Positions 1-8,154 of a stretch of DNA of 64,000 bases are shown piece after piece. Position 1 is the stretch's first letter; the number at the start of each line of letters is the position of its first letter. The notes beneath the pieces are model-generated. The model saw only the letters and a list, made by a program, of their open reading frames with translations. It was not told where the DNA came from and did no database searches. The stretch is taken from NCBI RefSeq assembly GCF_000732615.1, contig NZ_JPGL01000001.1:1-64000 (forward strand), read 5' to 3'. This DNA comes from Burkholderia paludis (GTDB taxonomy: Bacteria; Pseudomonadota; Gammaproteobacteria; Burkholderiales; Burkholderiaceae). The translations under genes and the position numbers were made by a program.

Positions 1-213
1 CCCCGCACCCCCCCCCCCCGGGGCGCGGGGCTGCGCGCGCGGCCGCGCGGCGGAATCTTGAGACGAGGGCCCGCCCCCCCCCACCCCCCCGCGAAAAAAA
101 AAAAAAATGGGGCGGCCCCCCCGCCCCCCGGCGGGGGCGGACCCGCCATTCTATCCATCCGCGCCGGGTCGGCGTCGCCCGCGATGCGCGAGCCGCCCGG
201 CGCCGCGCCCCGC
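1..213. other. Low-complexity contig end
   Basis: The stretch is dominated by long C runs, an A run near position 95-107 and GC-only blocks. No gene-like reading is supported. It ends right at the stop of the xenA-like gene. The homopolymer content is unlike everything else in the window and fits a poorly resolved contig terminus rather than biology, although I cannot exclude a genuine GC-rich terminator region. Confidence 0.6.
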
Positions 214-1323
214 TCAGGCCACCTTGTCGGCGGTCCGGTAGCGCTCGAGCCAGTGCGCGTAAGGCGCGGGCAGCGTCCACGACGGACGCTCGACGCCGAG
301 CTGCTTGGCCGCGTAATACGGCCAGTGCGGATCGGCGAGATGCGCGCGGCCGACCATCACGAGATCGAGTTGCTCTTCCGCGACCACCCGGTTCGCCAGT
401 TGCGGCGTATCGATCCCCCACGCGGACGACACCGGCAGCCCGGCCTCGCGGCGCACGCGCCCGGCGATCGGCGCGAGAAACGCCGGCCCCCACGGAATCT
501 GCGCATCGGGCGTCGAGAAGCCGACCGACACGCTCAACATGTCGAGCCCTTCCTGCTTCATCCGCTGCGTGAGCGCGATCGATTCGGCGAGCGTCTCTTC
601 ATCGCGGCCGTCGTATTCGATCACGCCGAACCGTGCGGTGAGCGGCAGATGCTCGGGCCACACCTTGCGTACGGCCGCGAGCGTCTCGACGAGGAAACGG
701 CCGCGGTTTTCCGCCGAACCGCCGTATTCGTCGTCGCGCCGGTTCGCTTGCACCGAGAAGAAGCTCTGGGCCAGGTAGCCGTGCGCGAAGTGCAGCTCAA
801 GCCATTCGAAGCCCAGGTCGCGCGCGCGCTTCGCCGCCGCGACGAAATCGGCCTGCACGCGCGCGATGTCGTCGCGCGTCATTGCACGCGGCGTCTTCGG
901 CAGGTGCGCACCGAACGGCACGGCGGACGGCGCGATGGTCTGCCAGCCGCGCGGATCGCCGTCGGCGATGTGATCGTCGCCTTCCCACGGACGGTTCGCG
1001 CTCGCCTTGCGGCCCGCGTGCGCGATCTGGATGCCCGGCACCGCGCCGGCCGCCTTGATCGCCGCGACCGACGGCGCGAATGCTTCGGCCTGCGCATCGT
1101 TCCACAACCCGGCGCAGCCCGGCGTGATGCGCCCTTCGGGCGACACGGCCGTCGCCTCGGCGATCACGAGGCCCGCACCGCCGCGCGCGATGCCGGCCAG
1201 ATGCACGTGATGCCAGTCGTTGACGACGCCGTCCTCGGCGACGTACTGGCACATCGGCGGCACCGCGATGCGGTTGCGCAGCGTGACATCCTTGAGTTTG
1301 AACGGTTCGAACAGGGCAGACAT
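214..1323 (-). CDS. xenA: NADH:flavin oxidoreductase, Old Yellow Enzyme, XenA type
   Basis: FMN-dependent ene-reductase of 369 residues, cytosolic, reducing activated C=C bonds and nitro compounds with NAD(P)H. The sequence is a single TIM-barrel domain closely resembling xenobiotic reductase A / YqjM. The redox-tuning Cys is at position 25 (PPMCQY), the substrate-binding histidines lie in an LHFAHGY motif near 178-181, and an AHAGRKAS loop near 100 is typical of the class. The C-terminal LPAPYAHWLERYR is a XenA family signature. It sits 154 bp downstream of the DJ-1-like gene on the same strand, so the two probably form an electrophile-detoxification operon under the two operators at 2305 and 2451. 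Full length. Confidence 0.93.
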   Translation of the reverse strand: MSALFEPFKLKDVTLRNRIAVPPMCQYVAEDGVVNDWHHVHLAGIARGGAGLVIAEATAVSPEGRITPGCAGLWNDAQAEAFAPSVAAIKAAGAVPGIQIAHAGRKASANRPWEGDDHIADGDPRGWQTIAPSAVPFGAHLPKTPRAMTRDDIARVQADFVAAAKRARDLGFEWLELHFAHGYLAQSFFSVQANRRDDEYGGSAENRGRFLVETLAAVRKVWPEHLPLTARFGVIEYDGRDEETLAESIALTQRMKQEGLDMLSVSVGFSTPDAQIPWGPAFLAPIAGRVRREAGLPVSSAWGIDTPQLANRVVAEEQLDLVMVGRAHLADPHWPYYAAKQLGVERPSWTLPAPYAHWLERYRTADKVA

Positions 1324-1477
1324 CCACGACTCCTTTGTTTGGTTCTACAAAACGACAGGAAACGCGCCGTGCGACATGCACGGCGGAACGATTCGGGCCG
1401 TCGGCGGGCAGGCTGCCCGCGGCGGCAAAAACGGAACGGCGTCGGGCCGGCCGGCGCCGTGGCGTGCTTGAACTTGC

Positions 1478-2164
1478 TTACAGGTGGCCGAGCTTCGCGA
1501 GCAGCGCCTCGGCCGCGGGCTCGGACGACGCGGGGTTCTGCCCGGTGATCAGCAGCCCATCGGTGACGACGTGCGGCGCCCAGTCGGCGCTGCGCTCGAA
1601 TGCCGCGCCGTTGGTCTTCAGCATGTCCTCGACGAGGAACGGCACGACTTCCGTCAGTTCGACGGCCGCTTCCTCGCTGTTGGTGAAGCCCGTCGCGCGC
1701 TTGCCACGCACGACCGATTCGCCGGTCTGCGGGTTCTTCACGTGCCGCAGCACGCCCGGTGCATGGCACACGGCCCCGACGGGCTTGCCGGCGGCCAGCG
1801 CGCGCTCGATCAGGCCGATCGAATGCAGATCCTCGGAGAGATCCCACAGCGGGCCATGGCCGCCCGGGTAAAACACGGCGTCGTAGTCGTCCACCGACAC
1901 CTCGGCCAGCTTGTGCGTCGAGGCGAGCGCGGCTTTCGCCGCCGGATCGGCCTCGAAGCGGCGCGTCGCGTCGGTCTGCGCGGCCGGATCGCTGCTTTTC
2001 GGGTCGAGCGGCGGCTGGCCGCCCTTCGGCGACGCGAGCGTCAGCTCGACGCCCGCATCCTTGAACGTGTAGTACGGCGCGGCCAGTTCCTCGAGCCAGA
2101 AGCCGGTCTTCTTGCCGGTATCGCCGAGCGTGTCGTGCGAGGTCAGGACAACCAGAATCTTCAT
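1478..2164 (-). CDS. DJ-1/PfpI family protein (Hsp31-like, type 1 glutamine amidotransferase fold)
   Basis: Cytosolic protein of 228 residues with the DJ-1/PfpI fold. The nucleophile elbow AVCHAP places the catalytic Cys at 133, followed directly by His, and a conserved Glu is at about 25. Relatives act as glyoxalase III-like or stress-protective enzymes on methylglyoxal, so that role is likely but not proven here. The start at 2164 is chosen over an upstream in-frame ATG because AAGGAG lies just upstream and homology begins with MKILVVLTSHDTLG. Together with the downstream XenA it parallels the E. coli nemA-gloA pairing of an ene-reductase with a glyoxalase. Confidence 0.88.
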   Translation of the reverse strand: MKILVVLTSHDTLGDTGKKTGFWLEELAAPYYTFKDAGVELTLASPKGGQPPLDPKSSDPAAQTDATRRFEADPAAKAALASTHKLAEVSVDDYDAVFYPGGHGPLWDLSEDLHSIGLIERALAAGKPVGAVCHAPGVLRHVKNPQTGESVVRGKRATGFTNSEEAAVELTEVVPFLVEDMLKTNGAAFERSADWAPHVVTDGLLITGQNPASSEPAAEALLAKLGHL

Positions 2165-2304
2165 GATCGGACACTCCTTCGAAAATGGATGGGGGGAACG
2201 GGGCCGCACGACCGGCCAACCCGGCCGGCGCAGCACGCCTGTCGGTTAGTCCGCGACGGCGCGCCATCGTGCGATTCGCGTATCCAGATGCGTCCCATTT
2301 CTAT

Positions 2305-2319
2305 TAGACCAGTCGTCTA
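2305..2319. promoter_or_regulatory. TetR/NemR-like operator, copy 1
   Basis: TAGACCAGTCGTCTA is an imperfect palindrome with TAGAC/GTCTA arms. It resembles the TAGACC...GGTCTA type of operator known for NemR-like TetR repressors. It lies 141 bp upstream of the DJ-1-like start, in position to control that operon. It differs from the copy at 2451 at a single base. Confidence 0.65.
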
Positions 2320-2450
2320 GAGAAATGGAAAATAAAACGACGGCATCCCGCTGCACGGACAGCATCGCAGCGTGAAGTGGCATTTTTGCGTCTTTGCAGC
2401 ACGCGCCACGGACGTCGTCGCATTCACAAGGTCGGATGATATCCCCGGAT

Positions 2451-2465
2451 TAGACCGGTCGTCTA
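2451..2465. promoter_or_regulatory. TetR/NemR-like operator, copy 2
   Basis: TAGACCGGTCGTCTA is the second copy, 146 bp from the first. It keeps the same TAGAC/GTCTA arms and differs in one central base. Two well-conserved copies with divergent sequence around them argue for selection on binding rather than chance duplication. Confidence 0.65.
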
Positions 2466-2617
2466 GTAAATGACCATTCGGCCCTGCCATCGTCATGGCC
2501 TTTCGACGATACGCCGGCCCGCCGATGCCGGCCATCGTTCGAAGCCCGCGGCGCGGCGGCCGGTTCGCGGGAATCGCCCGCCCCGCGCGGCGGCGGCCCG
2601 CCGCCGGGGCGGACGGA

Positions 2618-3367
2618 TCAGAGCAGCCCCATCCCGCCCGACGCGACGATCTCCGCGCCGACGATGAACGCGGATTCCGGCGCGCTCAGGTGCAGCACCG
2701 TCGACGCGATTTCGTCCGGTGTGCCGAACCGGCCGACCGGCACGAGCCCCCTGATCTTCCCGGCCGTCTCGTCGAGCGTCGCCGCGTCGAGCCCGAGCTT
2801 GCCGTACAGCGGCGTCTGCACGGGCCCCGGGCTCACGACGTTCACGCGCACGCCGTGCGGCAGCAGCTCCGTCGACAGCGTCTTCGCGAACGAATTGACG
2901 GCCGCCTTGCTCGCCGCGTAGATCGACGAGCCGGGCATCCCGATATGGGCATTGATCGAACCGTTGATCACGATCGACGCACCGCGATTCAGCAGCGGCA
3001 CCAGCGACTGGATCTGGAAATACGCGCCCTTCACGTTGGTGTCGAACACGAGATCCCACATGGCCTCGTCGCTGTCGGCGAACGGCGCGAGTTTCGCGAC
3101 GCCCGCGTTGACGAACACGGCGTCGAGCCGCGCCCCCGCCGACGCGATCGCATCGGCCAGCGCCCGAGCCGACGCGACGCTGCCGGCCTCGTTGCGAATC
3201 GCGAGCGCCCGTTCGCCGAGCGCCTGCCGGGCGGTTTCGAGCGTCTGCGCGTCGCGCCCCGTGATGATGACTCGTGCGCCTTCGGCGGCAAATGCACGGG
3301 CGGCCGCCAGGCCGATGCCGCTGTTGCCGCCCGTGACCAGAACCGTTTTTCCTTCGAAGCGTTGCAT
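2618..3367 (-). CDS. SDR family oxidoreductase
   Basis: Classical short-chain dehydrogenase/reductase of 249 residues, NAD(P)H-dependent, cytosolic. The Rossmann motif TGGNSGIG is at 12-19, the catalytic Ser is in the NGS motif of the middle third, and the Tyr/Lys pair is in YAASKAA at about 150. Substrate unknown. The start at 3367 is preceded by CAGGAGAAC, a good ribosome binding site; a longer in-frame extension to 3487 has no homology. It follows a LysR gene on the same strand with a 147-bp gap containing two tandem palindromes, so it is probably the LysR target or under its own repressor. Confidence 0.9.
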   Translation of the reverse strand: MQRFEGKTVLVTGGNSGIGLAAARAFAAEGARVIITGRDAQTLETARQALGERALAIRNEAGSVASARALADAIASAGARLDAVFVNAGVAKLAPFADSDEAMWDLVFDTNVKGAYFQIQSLVPLLNRGASIVINGSINAHIGMPGSSIYAASKAAVNSFAKTLSTELLPHGVRVNVVSPGPVQTPLYGKLGLDAATLDETAGKIRGLVPVGRFGTPDEIASTVLHLSAPESAFIVGAEIVASGGMGLL

Positions 3368-3448
3368 GATGTTCTCCTGTGAACCGGTGAATTGACCGTG
3401 AACACAGGTTGCGCGCGGCGCCCCGCCCTGCCGTACGACGTGCGCGGC

Positions 3449-3477
3449 GAACATGTTCGAAATCGTCGAACGTGTTC
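3449..3477. promoter_or_regulatory. Tandem palindromic operator pair upstream of the SDR
   Basis: GAACATGTTC at 3449-3458 and GAACGTGTTC at 3468-3477 are perfect or near-perfect 10-bp palindromes, 19 bp apart from start to start, so almost two helical turns. They sit 82-110 bp upstream of the SDR start, between it and the LysR stop. Spacing on one DNA face suggests cooperative binding of a dimeric regulator. Which regulator is unknown. Confidence 0.55.
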
Positions 3478-3514
3478 TCGGGGGCACGCCGCCGGAGCGC
3501 CGGTGCCGCGCACG

Positions 3515-4432
3515 TCAGCCGGCCACCTCGATGCCGTCGAGCAGGCGCTGCGCGAGCCTCGGTTCGCGCAGTTGCTCCAGCCACCATTGCAGCGCGCGGC
3601 CGTCGCGGTCGCCGTGCCAGGCAACGTACAGCAGGTTCGGCTCGCGCGGATCGGCCGTCCGCTTCTCGACCAGCTCGCCGCGCGCGAGCAGCGCCGCCGC
3701 GCGGCGGCGCGGCACCCAGCCGACGCCGAGCCCGTCGCGCTGCGCGAGGATCTTCGCGCGCATCGACGGCACCGCGAGCACCGGCTGACCGCCGAGCAGG
3801 CCATATGCGCGGCTGGTCGCGCGCCGCGACGAATCGGCGACGACGACCGCGCGATGCGCGCCGATCGCCTCCCGCGTCAGCTCGCCGCTCGCGGCTGCCA
3901 GCGGATGGCGCGGCGCCACCGCGAACACCCATTCCATCGTGCCCAGTTCGAACCACTTGAAGCCGGGCATCGCCGGCGGCGCGTTGGTCGCGCCGACGAC
4001 CAGGTCCGCGCGGCCGTCGCGCAGCGCCTCCCAGGTGCCGCCGAGCACCTCGTGCGTGAAACGCAGCGACACGCCCGAATCGAGCGCATCGAACGCGCGG
4101 ACGACCGGCAGCAGCGTATCGAATTCGAGCACCTCGTCGCTGACGATCCATAGCCGATCCTCCCAGCCGCTCGCGACCTGCCGCACGCGCTGCGTCAGCC
4201 GCGCGACGTCCAGCGCCAGCCGGGCCGCCTCGTCGGTCAGCAACTGCCCGGCCGGCGTCAGCCGCAGCCGGTAGCCGCGCCGGTCGAACAGCAGCGCGTC
4301 GAACCGCGTTTCGAGCTGGCGCGCCGCATACGACACCGTCGACGGCGCCTTGCCGAGCCGCGCCGCCGCGCGCGACAGGCTGCCGGTGGCACGGATCGCA
4401 TCGAGCAACGCCAGTTCGTCTTCGGACAGCAT
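3515..4432 (-). CDS. LysR family transcriptional regulator
   Basis: DNA-binding regulator of 305 residues: N-terminal winged helix-turn-helix (residues 1-60, LSEDELALLDAIRATGSLSR then AARLGKAPSTVSYAARQLE) and a type 2 periplasmic-binding-protein-like effector domain. The HTH begins MLSEDELALLDAI with GGAGGA upstream, supporting the start at 4432 over the long N-terminal extension. It is divergent from the MocR gene at 4722 and upstream of the SDR at 2618-3367, so either neighbour could be a target. The effector cannot be deduced. Confidence 0.9.
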   Translation of the reverse strand: MLSEDELALLDAIRATGSLSRAAARLGKAPSTVSYAARQLETRFDALLFDRRGYRLRLTPAGQLLTDEAARLALDVARLTQRVRQVASGWEDRLWIVSDEVLEFDTLLPVVRAFDALDSGVSLRFTHEVLGGTWEALRDGRADLVVGATNAPPAMPGFKWFELGTMEWVFAVAPRHPLAAASGELTREAIGAHRAVVVADSSRRATSRAYGLLGGQPVLAVPSMRAKILAQRDGLGVGWVPRRRAAALLARGELVEKRTADPREPNLLYVAWHGDRDGRALQWWLEQLREPRLAQRLLDGIEVAG

Positions 4433-4721
4433 GAAATCCTCCGGGGTGGGGTTGTCGTGGATCGTAAGACAGCGGCGGGCCGAGGTCCAATCGCGCAACC
4501 GGGGCGGCGGCGGGCGATGTCTGTCATCGGGGAGTGGCCCGGTCGGTGTCTCCCGTTGTGCGGAGGCCACGCGCCTGCGCCCACGCCGACGGCATCCGCG
4601 TCCCGCCGGGCTGCTGGGCCGTCGAGCCGTCGGACTATCAGGCCCCACGCCACCGCTCGCCGCCGCGACTTCCGGTATGCTGATTCACACAGAATTCCCC
4701 TTGATCGAGGTAACCACCGCG

Positions 4722-6206
4722 ATGGACATCGCCATCCGCATCGAAGGCCGTCACGACCTGACGGGGCAGATCTTCCGGCAACTGCGCACCGCGATCGTCG
4801 ACGGGCGTCTTGAGGGCGGCGCGCGGCTGCCGTCGACCCGCGACCTGGCGAAACAGCTCGGCGTCTCGCGCAAGACGACGCTCGACGCATTCGAGCGCCT
4901 CGTCGCCGAGGGCTACCTGAATACGCGCGCCGGCGACGGCACCTTCGTCGCCGACGGCCTCGCGCGCGTACCGCACGCGGCGGCGATGTCCACGCCGTCG
5001 ATCGTCGAGGACACGCCGCGCATCGACGCGGTCGATGCGCGCGCGCTGTGGCGCGACCTGCCCGACACGCTCTCGATGCCCGCGCCGCAGGACACACCCG
5101 GCTCCGACTTTCGCGGCGGCGTGACCGACAAGGCGCTGTTCCCGTTCGACGCGTGGCGGCGCTGCCTGCATCACGCGCTGCGCCAGCAGGCGCGCGGCCC
5201 CGGCCAGTACCACGACCCGGCCGGCGATCCGCAGTTGCGCGGCGCGATCGCGCGCTACGTCGCGTTCAGCCGCGCGGTGGCGTGCACCTGGAACGACGTG
5301 CTCGTCACGCAGGGCGCCCAGCAGGCGCTCGACCTGATCGCCCGCGTCGTCGTGCGGCCCGGCGACGTCGTCGCGGTCGAGGATCCCGGCTATCCGCCCG
5401 CCCGCGCCGCGTTCGCGTCGCTCGGCGCGACGGTGATCGGCGTGCCGGTCGATGCGCACGGGCTCGTCACGGAACGGCTGCCCGACGACGCGCGCCTCGT
5501 CTACGTGACGCCGTCGCACCAGTTCCCGCTCGGGATGCCGATGACGCTCGACCGGCGCGTCGCGCTGCTCGAGTGGGCGCAGCGCCGTCGCGCGGTCATC
5601 ATCGAGGACGACTACGACGGCGAATTCCGCTTCGAAGGCCGGCCGGTGGAGTCGCTGAAAAGCCTGGACCGCACCGGCCTCGTCGCCTACGTCGGCACGT
5701 TCTCGAAAACGATCTTTCCGGAGCTGCGGATCGGCTACGCGATTCCGCCGCACGCGCTGCGCGGCGCGCTGGCCAAGGCGAAGCAGATCGTCGACTGGCA
5801 CACGTGCACGCTCACGCAGGCGGCGCTCGCGCGCTTCATGCTCGAAGGCGATTTCGCGCGGCACCTGAAGCGCATGCAGAAGCACTACGACGCGCGCCGC
5901 AAGATGCTGATCGCGCATCTGCGCGGCGAACTCGCGCCGTGGTTCGACGCGATCGTGCCGACTGCCGGCATCCACCTCGCCGCCCATCTGAAGCCGGGGC
6001 TCGACGAAGCGGCGGTGGTGCGCGCGGCCCGCGCGCAGGATATCGGCCTGTACGGCATCTCGGCGTTCCATGTCGGCGTGCCGGTGCGGCCGGGGCTGCT
6101 GTTCGGCTATGGCGGCATCGACGCGCTGCGCATCGACGCGGCGCTCGCGACGCTGGCCGGGCTGCTGGGTGCGAACGGCTTCGATGGCCGGATACTGGTT
6201 ACCTGA
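4722..6206 (+). CDS. MocR/PdxR-type regulator (GntR HTH fused to PLP aminotransferase fold)
   Basis: Protein of 494 residues with an N-terminal GntR winged HTH (about 1-75, motif RLPSTRDLAKQLGVSRKT) and a type I aminotransferase domain. The PLP-binding Lys is in GTFSKTIFPELRIGY near residue 328. Such proteins sense PLP or an amine and control nearby genes rather than act as enzymes. Start at 4722 is chosen because the HTH begins MDIAIRIEGRHDL; an upstream in-frame ATG at 4677 has a poor ribosome site. The AhpD-like gene begins 94 bp downstream on the same strand, a plausible target. Confidence 0.88.
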   Translation: MDIAIRIEGRHDLTGQIFRQLRTAIVDGRLEGGARLPSTRDLAKQLGVSRKTTLDAFERLVAEGYLNTRAGDGTFVADGLARVPHAAAMSTPSIVEDTPRIDAVDARALWRDLPDTLSMPAPQDTPGSDFRGGVTDKALFPFDAWRRCLHHALRQQARGPGQYHDPAGDPQLRGAIARYVAFSRAVACTWNDVLVTQGAQQALDLIARVVVRPGDVVAVEDPGYPPARAAFASLGATVIGVPVDAHGLVTERLPDDARLVYVTPSHQFPLGMPMTLDRRVALLEWAQRRRAVIIEDDYDGEFRFEGRPVESLKSLDRTGLVAYVGTFSKTIFPELRIGYAIPPHALRGALAKAKQIVDWHTCTLTQAALARFMLEGDFARHLKRMQKHYDARRKMLIAHLRGELAPWFDAIVPTAGIHLAAHLKPGLDEAAVVRAARAQDIGLYGISAFHVGVPVRPGLLFGYGGIDALRIDAALATLAGLLGANGFDGRILVT

Positions 6207-6300
6207 ATTTTCATGAAATTGGTCATTCAAGCAGGCCAGTGCGCGTCTTAAAGTAGGTCCTGTCGCGCCACCGTGCGCACCAACCGAAAAAGGACCCGCC

Positions 6301-6738
6301 ATGCAACCGCGCCTGAACTTCTATGCCGTCAGCCCGAATGCGATCAAGGTGATGCGCAACGCCGAGGAATTCCTCGCCAAGTGCTCGATCGAGAAGCCGC
6401 TCGCCGAACTCGTCCGCCTGCGCGCGTCGCAGATCAACGGCTGCGCATTCTGCGTCGACATGCACACGTCCGACGCGCGCAAGGGCGGCGAAACCGACCG
6501 CCGTCTCGCCACCGTCGTCACGTGGCGCGAAACGCCGTTCTTCACCGAGCGCGAACGCGCCGCGCTGGAATGGACCGAGGCGCTGACGCTGGTCGCCGGC
6601 AACCACGTCCCCGACGCCGTCTGGGAAGCCGTGAAGCCGCATTTCAGCGACGAGGAGCTGTTCGACCTGTCGATGCTGATCGCCACCATCAACTCGTGGA
6701 ACCGCCTGGCGATCGCGTTCCGCAAGATGCCCGAGTAA
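6301..6738 (+). CDS. Carboxymuconolactone decarboxylase family protein (AhpD-like)
   Basis: Small all-helical protein of 145 residues with the AhpD redox core: Cys48-x-x-Cys51 followed by His55 (NGCAFCVDMH). Relatives are alkylhydroperoxidases. The canonical CxxC plus His supports thiol peroxidase chemistry rather than lactone decarboxylation. It lies between the MocR regulator and a secreted cupin, and ends 10 bp before the cupin start with AAGGAG shared across the junction, so the two are co-transcribed. Good ribosome site AAAAAGGACC before the ATG. Confidence 0.9.
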   Translation: MQPRLNFYAVSPNAIKVMRNAEEFLAKCSIEKPLAELVRLRASQINGCAFCVDMHTSDARKGGETDRRLATVVTWRETPFFTERERAALEWTEALTLVAGNHVPDAVWEAVKPHFSDEELFDLSMLIATINSWNRLAIAFRKMPE

Positions 6739-6748
6739 GGAGACGACG

Positions 6749-7171
6749 ATGACCCGCTCCACGCTCACGCGCGCCGCCCTGTACGCCTGGCTCGCGGCCG
6801 GCGCCGCGCTGCTGTCGGCCGCCGCCCGGGCGCACGACGCCGGCGACAACGTGCACACGATCATGCAGCAGGCCGTGCCCGAAGCGCCCGGCAAGCTCGC
6901 GGTCGTCGCGACCGTCGACTATGCGCCCGGCCAGGCCTCCGAAGCGCACCGGCACCTCGGCTCGGTGTTCGCAGTCGTGTCGAAGGGCGAAGTGCTGTCG
7001 CAGGTGAACGGCGGCCCGCTGCGCCGCTACCGCGCCGGCGAAGGCTGGTACGAAGCGCCGGGCTCGCGCCACCAAGTGTCGCGCAACGCGAGCGCGACCG
7101 AGCCCGCGCAGCTCGTCGTATTCGGCCTGACCGGCGAACATGCGCCGCTGACGTCGCCGATCGATCAATGA
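6749..7171 (+). CDS. Secreted cupin domain protein
   Basis: Protein of 140 residues. Residues 1-28 form a Sec signal peptide ending ARA, so the mature protein is periplasmic. The rest is a single small cupin barrel with candidate metal ligands His67 and His69 (EAHRHLG) and a later His in GSRHQVS. Function unknown; small cupins of this kind often accompany AhpD-like proteins in oxidative or electrophile stress loci. Last gene of the MocR-AhpD-cupin run. Confidence 0.85.
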   Translation: MTRSTLTRAALYAWLAAGAALLSAAARAHDAGDNVHTIMQQAVPEAPGKLAVVATVDYAPGQASEAHRHLGSVFAVVSKGEVLSQVNGGPLRRYRAGEGWYEAPGSRHQVSRNASATEPAQLVVFGLTGEHAPLTSPIDQ

Positions 7172-7215
7172 CCGCATGACGGGGGGCGCGCCATCGGCTC
7201 GCCCCTCGGCTTCGC

Positions 7216-7235
7216 AACCGGCTGCCCAGCCGGTT
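7216..7235. terminator. Hairpin after the cupin gene
   Basis: AACCGGCT (7216-7223) pairs perfectly with AGCCGGTT (7228-7235) around a GCCC loop, 45 bp after the cupin stop. No U-tract follows, so this may be a Rho-assisted end or an mRNA-stabilising hairpin. Confidence 0.4.
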
Positions 7236-7244
7236 CACCATCGC

Positions 7245-7299
7245 CTCTCCACCACCTCTCCACCACCTCTCTGCCGCCTCTCTGCCACCTCTCCGCCGG
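7245..7299. repeat. Five 11-bp pyrimidine-rich tandem units
   Basis: Five degenerate copies of CTCTCCACCAC run from 7245 to 7299, the last three drifting to CTCTCTGCCGC and similar. The strand is almost purely pyrimidine with A spacers. It is intergenic, between the cupin and the efflux operon. A C-rich, G-poor RNA of this kind would suit Rho loading on the plus strand, which fits termination after the cupin. Confidence 0.6.
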
Positions 7300-7425
7300 T
7301 TTTCGTTAGCCACTCCCTACACGCACTCCACGGCGCCCCGCCCGCCGCCGCCGCCCCTCTCTCCCGCGTCCCTGTTCGACGCCCGACTGATCTCGATCAA
7401 CAACGGCGACGGTTCTTCCTTGAAA

Positions 7426-7445
7426 TTAACTAACCCGTCAATTAG
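7426..7445. promoter_or_regulatory. Candidate TetR operator of the efflux operon
   Basis: TTAACTAACCCGTCAATTAG is a 9-2-9 imperfect palindrome (6 of 9 arm positions pair) ending 10 bp before the TetR start at 7456. The location overlaps the only AT-rich part of the promoter region, as expected for autorepression. Confidence 0.5.
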
Positions 7446-7455
7446 CTTCGACTGC

Positions 7456-8154
7456 ATGAACGCGAAATCCATCGCCGCCAGGCCGCGCGGGCGCCGCCCG
7501 TCGGTCGACGACTTCGACCTGCGCAACCACATGCTGGACGTGGCGACGCAACTGTTCGCCGAGCGCGGCATCGCCGCGACGACGGTCGCGCAGATCGCCG
7601 CCGCCGCCGGCGTCACGTCGGCGATGGTCCACTACTACTTCACGAATCGCGAGCAACTGCTCGACGCGATCGTCGAGGAGCGGCTCGCGCAGGCCATCGC
7701 GTTCGTGTGGCGGCCGACCGAGCCGCAGATCGAAAACGATCCGTTCGCGCTCGTCGCCGAGCTCGTCGACCGCTTCTTCGACGTCACGCGCCGCATGCCG
7801 TGGCTGCCGTCGATCTGGCTGCGCGAGATCGTCCATGAAGGCGGGCTGCTGCGCGAGCGGATGGTCCGGCGCATTCCGCTCGACCATGTCGGGCGCTTCG
7901 CCGAGCGCATCCGCGGCGCCCAGCAGGCCGGCACGCTGAACCCCGCGCTCGAGCCCGCGTTCCTGTTCCATTCGATCCTGGCGCTCGTGATGCTGCCGCT
8001 CGCGACCGCGAAACTGTGGCAAAGCGTACGCGGCCTGCCGCCGATCGACCGCGACGTGCTGCACCGCCACGTCCGCGCGCTGCTCGGGTCCGGCATGCAG
8101 CCGCCGGCCGCCGCGCGTCACACGCGGGCGCGCCCGCCGCGGAGCGCGTCGTGA
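7456..8154 (+). CDS. TetR/AcrR family regulator of the efflux operon
   Basis: Regulator of 232 residues. The N-terminal TetR HTH is clear (AERGIAATTVAQIAAAAGVTSAMVHYYF). The C-terminal domain resembles CecR/YbiH-like regulators that control HlyD-ABC exporters. It is the first gene of a five-gene operon: its TGA overlaps the GTG of the adaptor gene (GTGA at 8151-8154), so the repressor and pump are translationally coupled. The start at 7456 is chosen because it lies just downstream of the operator and is the nearest ATG to the conserved domain; an in-frame ATG at 7420 would place the operator inside the coding region. Confidence 0.88.
   Translation: MNAKSIAARPRGRRPSVDDFDLRNHMLDVATQLFAERGIAATTVAQIAAAAGVTSAMVHYYFTNREQLLDAIVEERLAQAIAFVWRPTEPQIENDPFALVAELVDRFFDVTRRMPWLPSIWLREIVHEGGLLRERMVRRIPLDHVGRFAERIRGAQQAGTLNPALEPAFLFHSILALVMLPLATAKLWQSVRGLPPIDRDVLHRHVRALLGSGMQPPAAARHTRARPPRSAS

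Larger units (their letters stand above)
2165..2617. promoter_or_regulatory. Intergenic region upstream of the DJ-1/xenA operon
   Basis: This 453-bp gap carries the promoter region of the minus-strand DJ-1-xenA operon and the 3' flank of the SDR gene. It holds two nearly identical operators (separate entries). A 72-codon minus-strand ORF at 2317-2535 lies across both and has no recognisable protein features; I do not call it a gene. No TetR-family gene is present although the operators are of that type. Confidence 0.6.

Noticed and set aside
2317..2535. 72-codon minus ORF over the NemR-like operators
   Set aside because: No ribosome site, no family signal, and it crosses both operators. Treated as chance.
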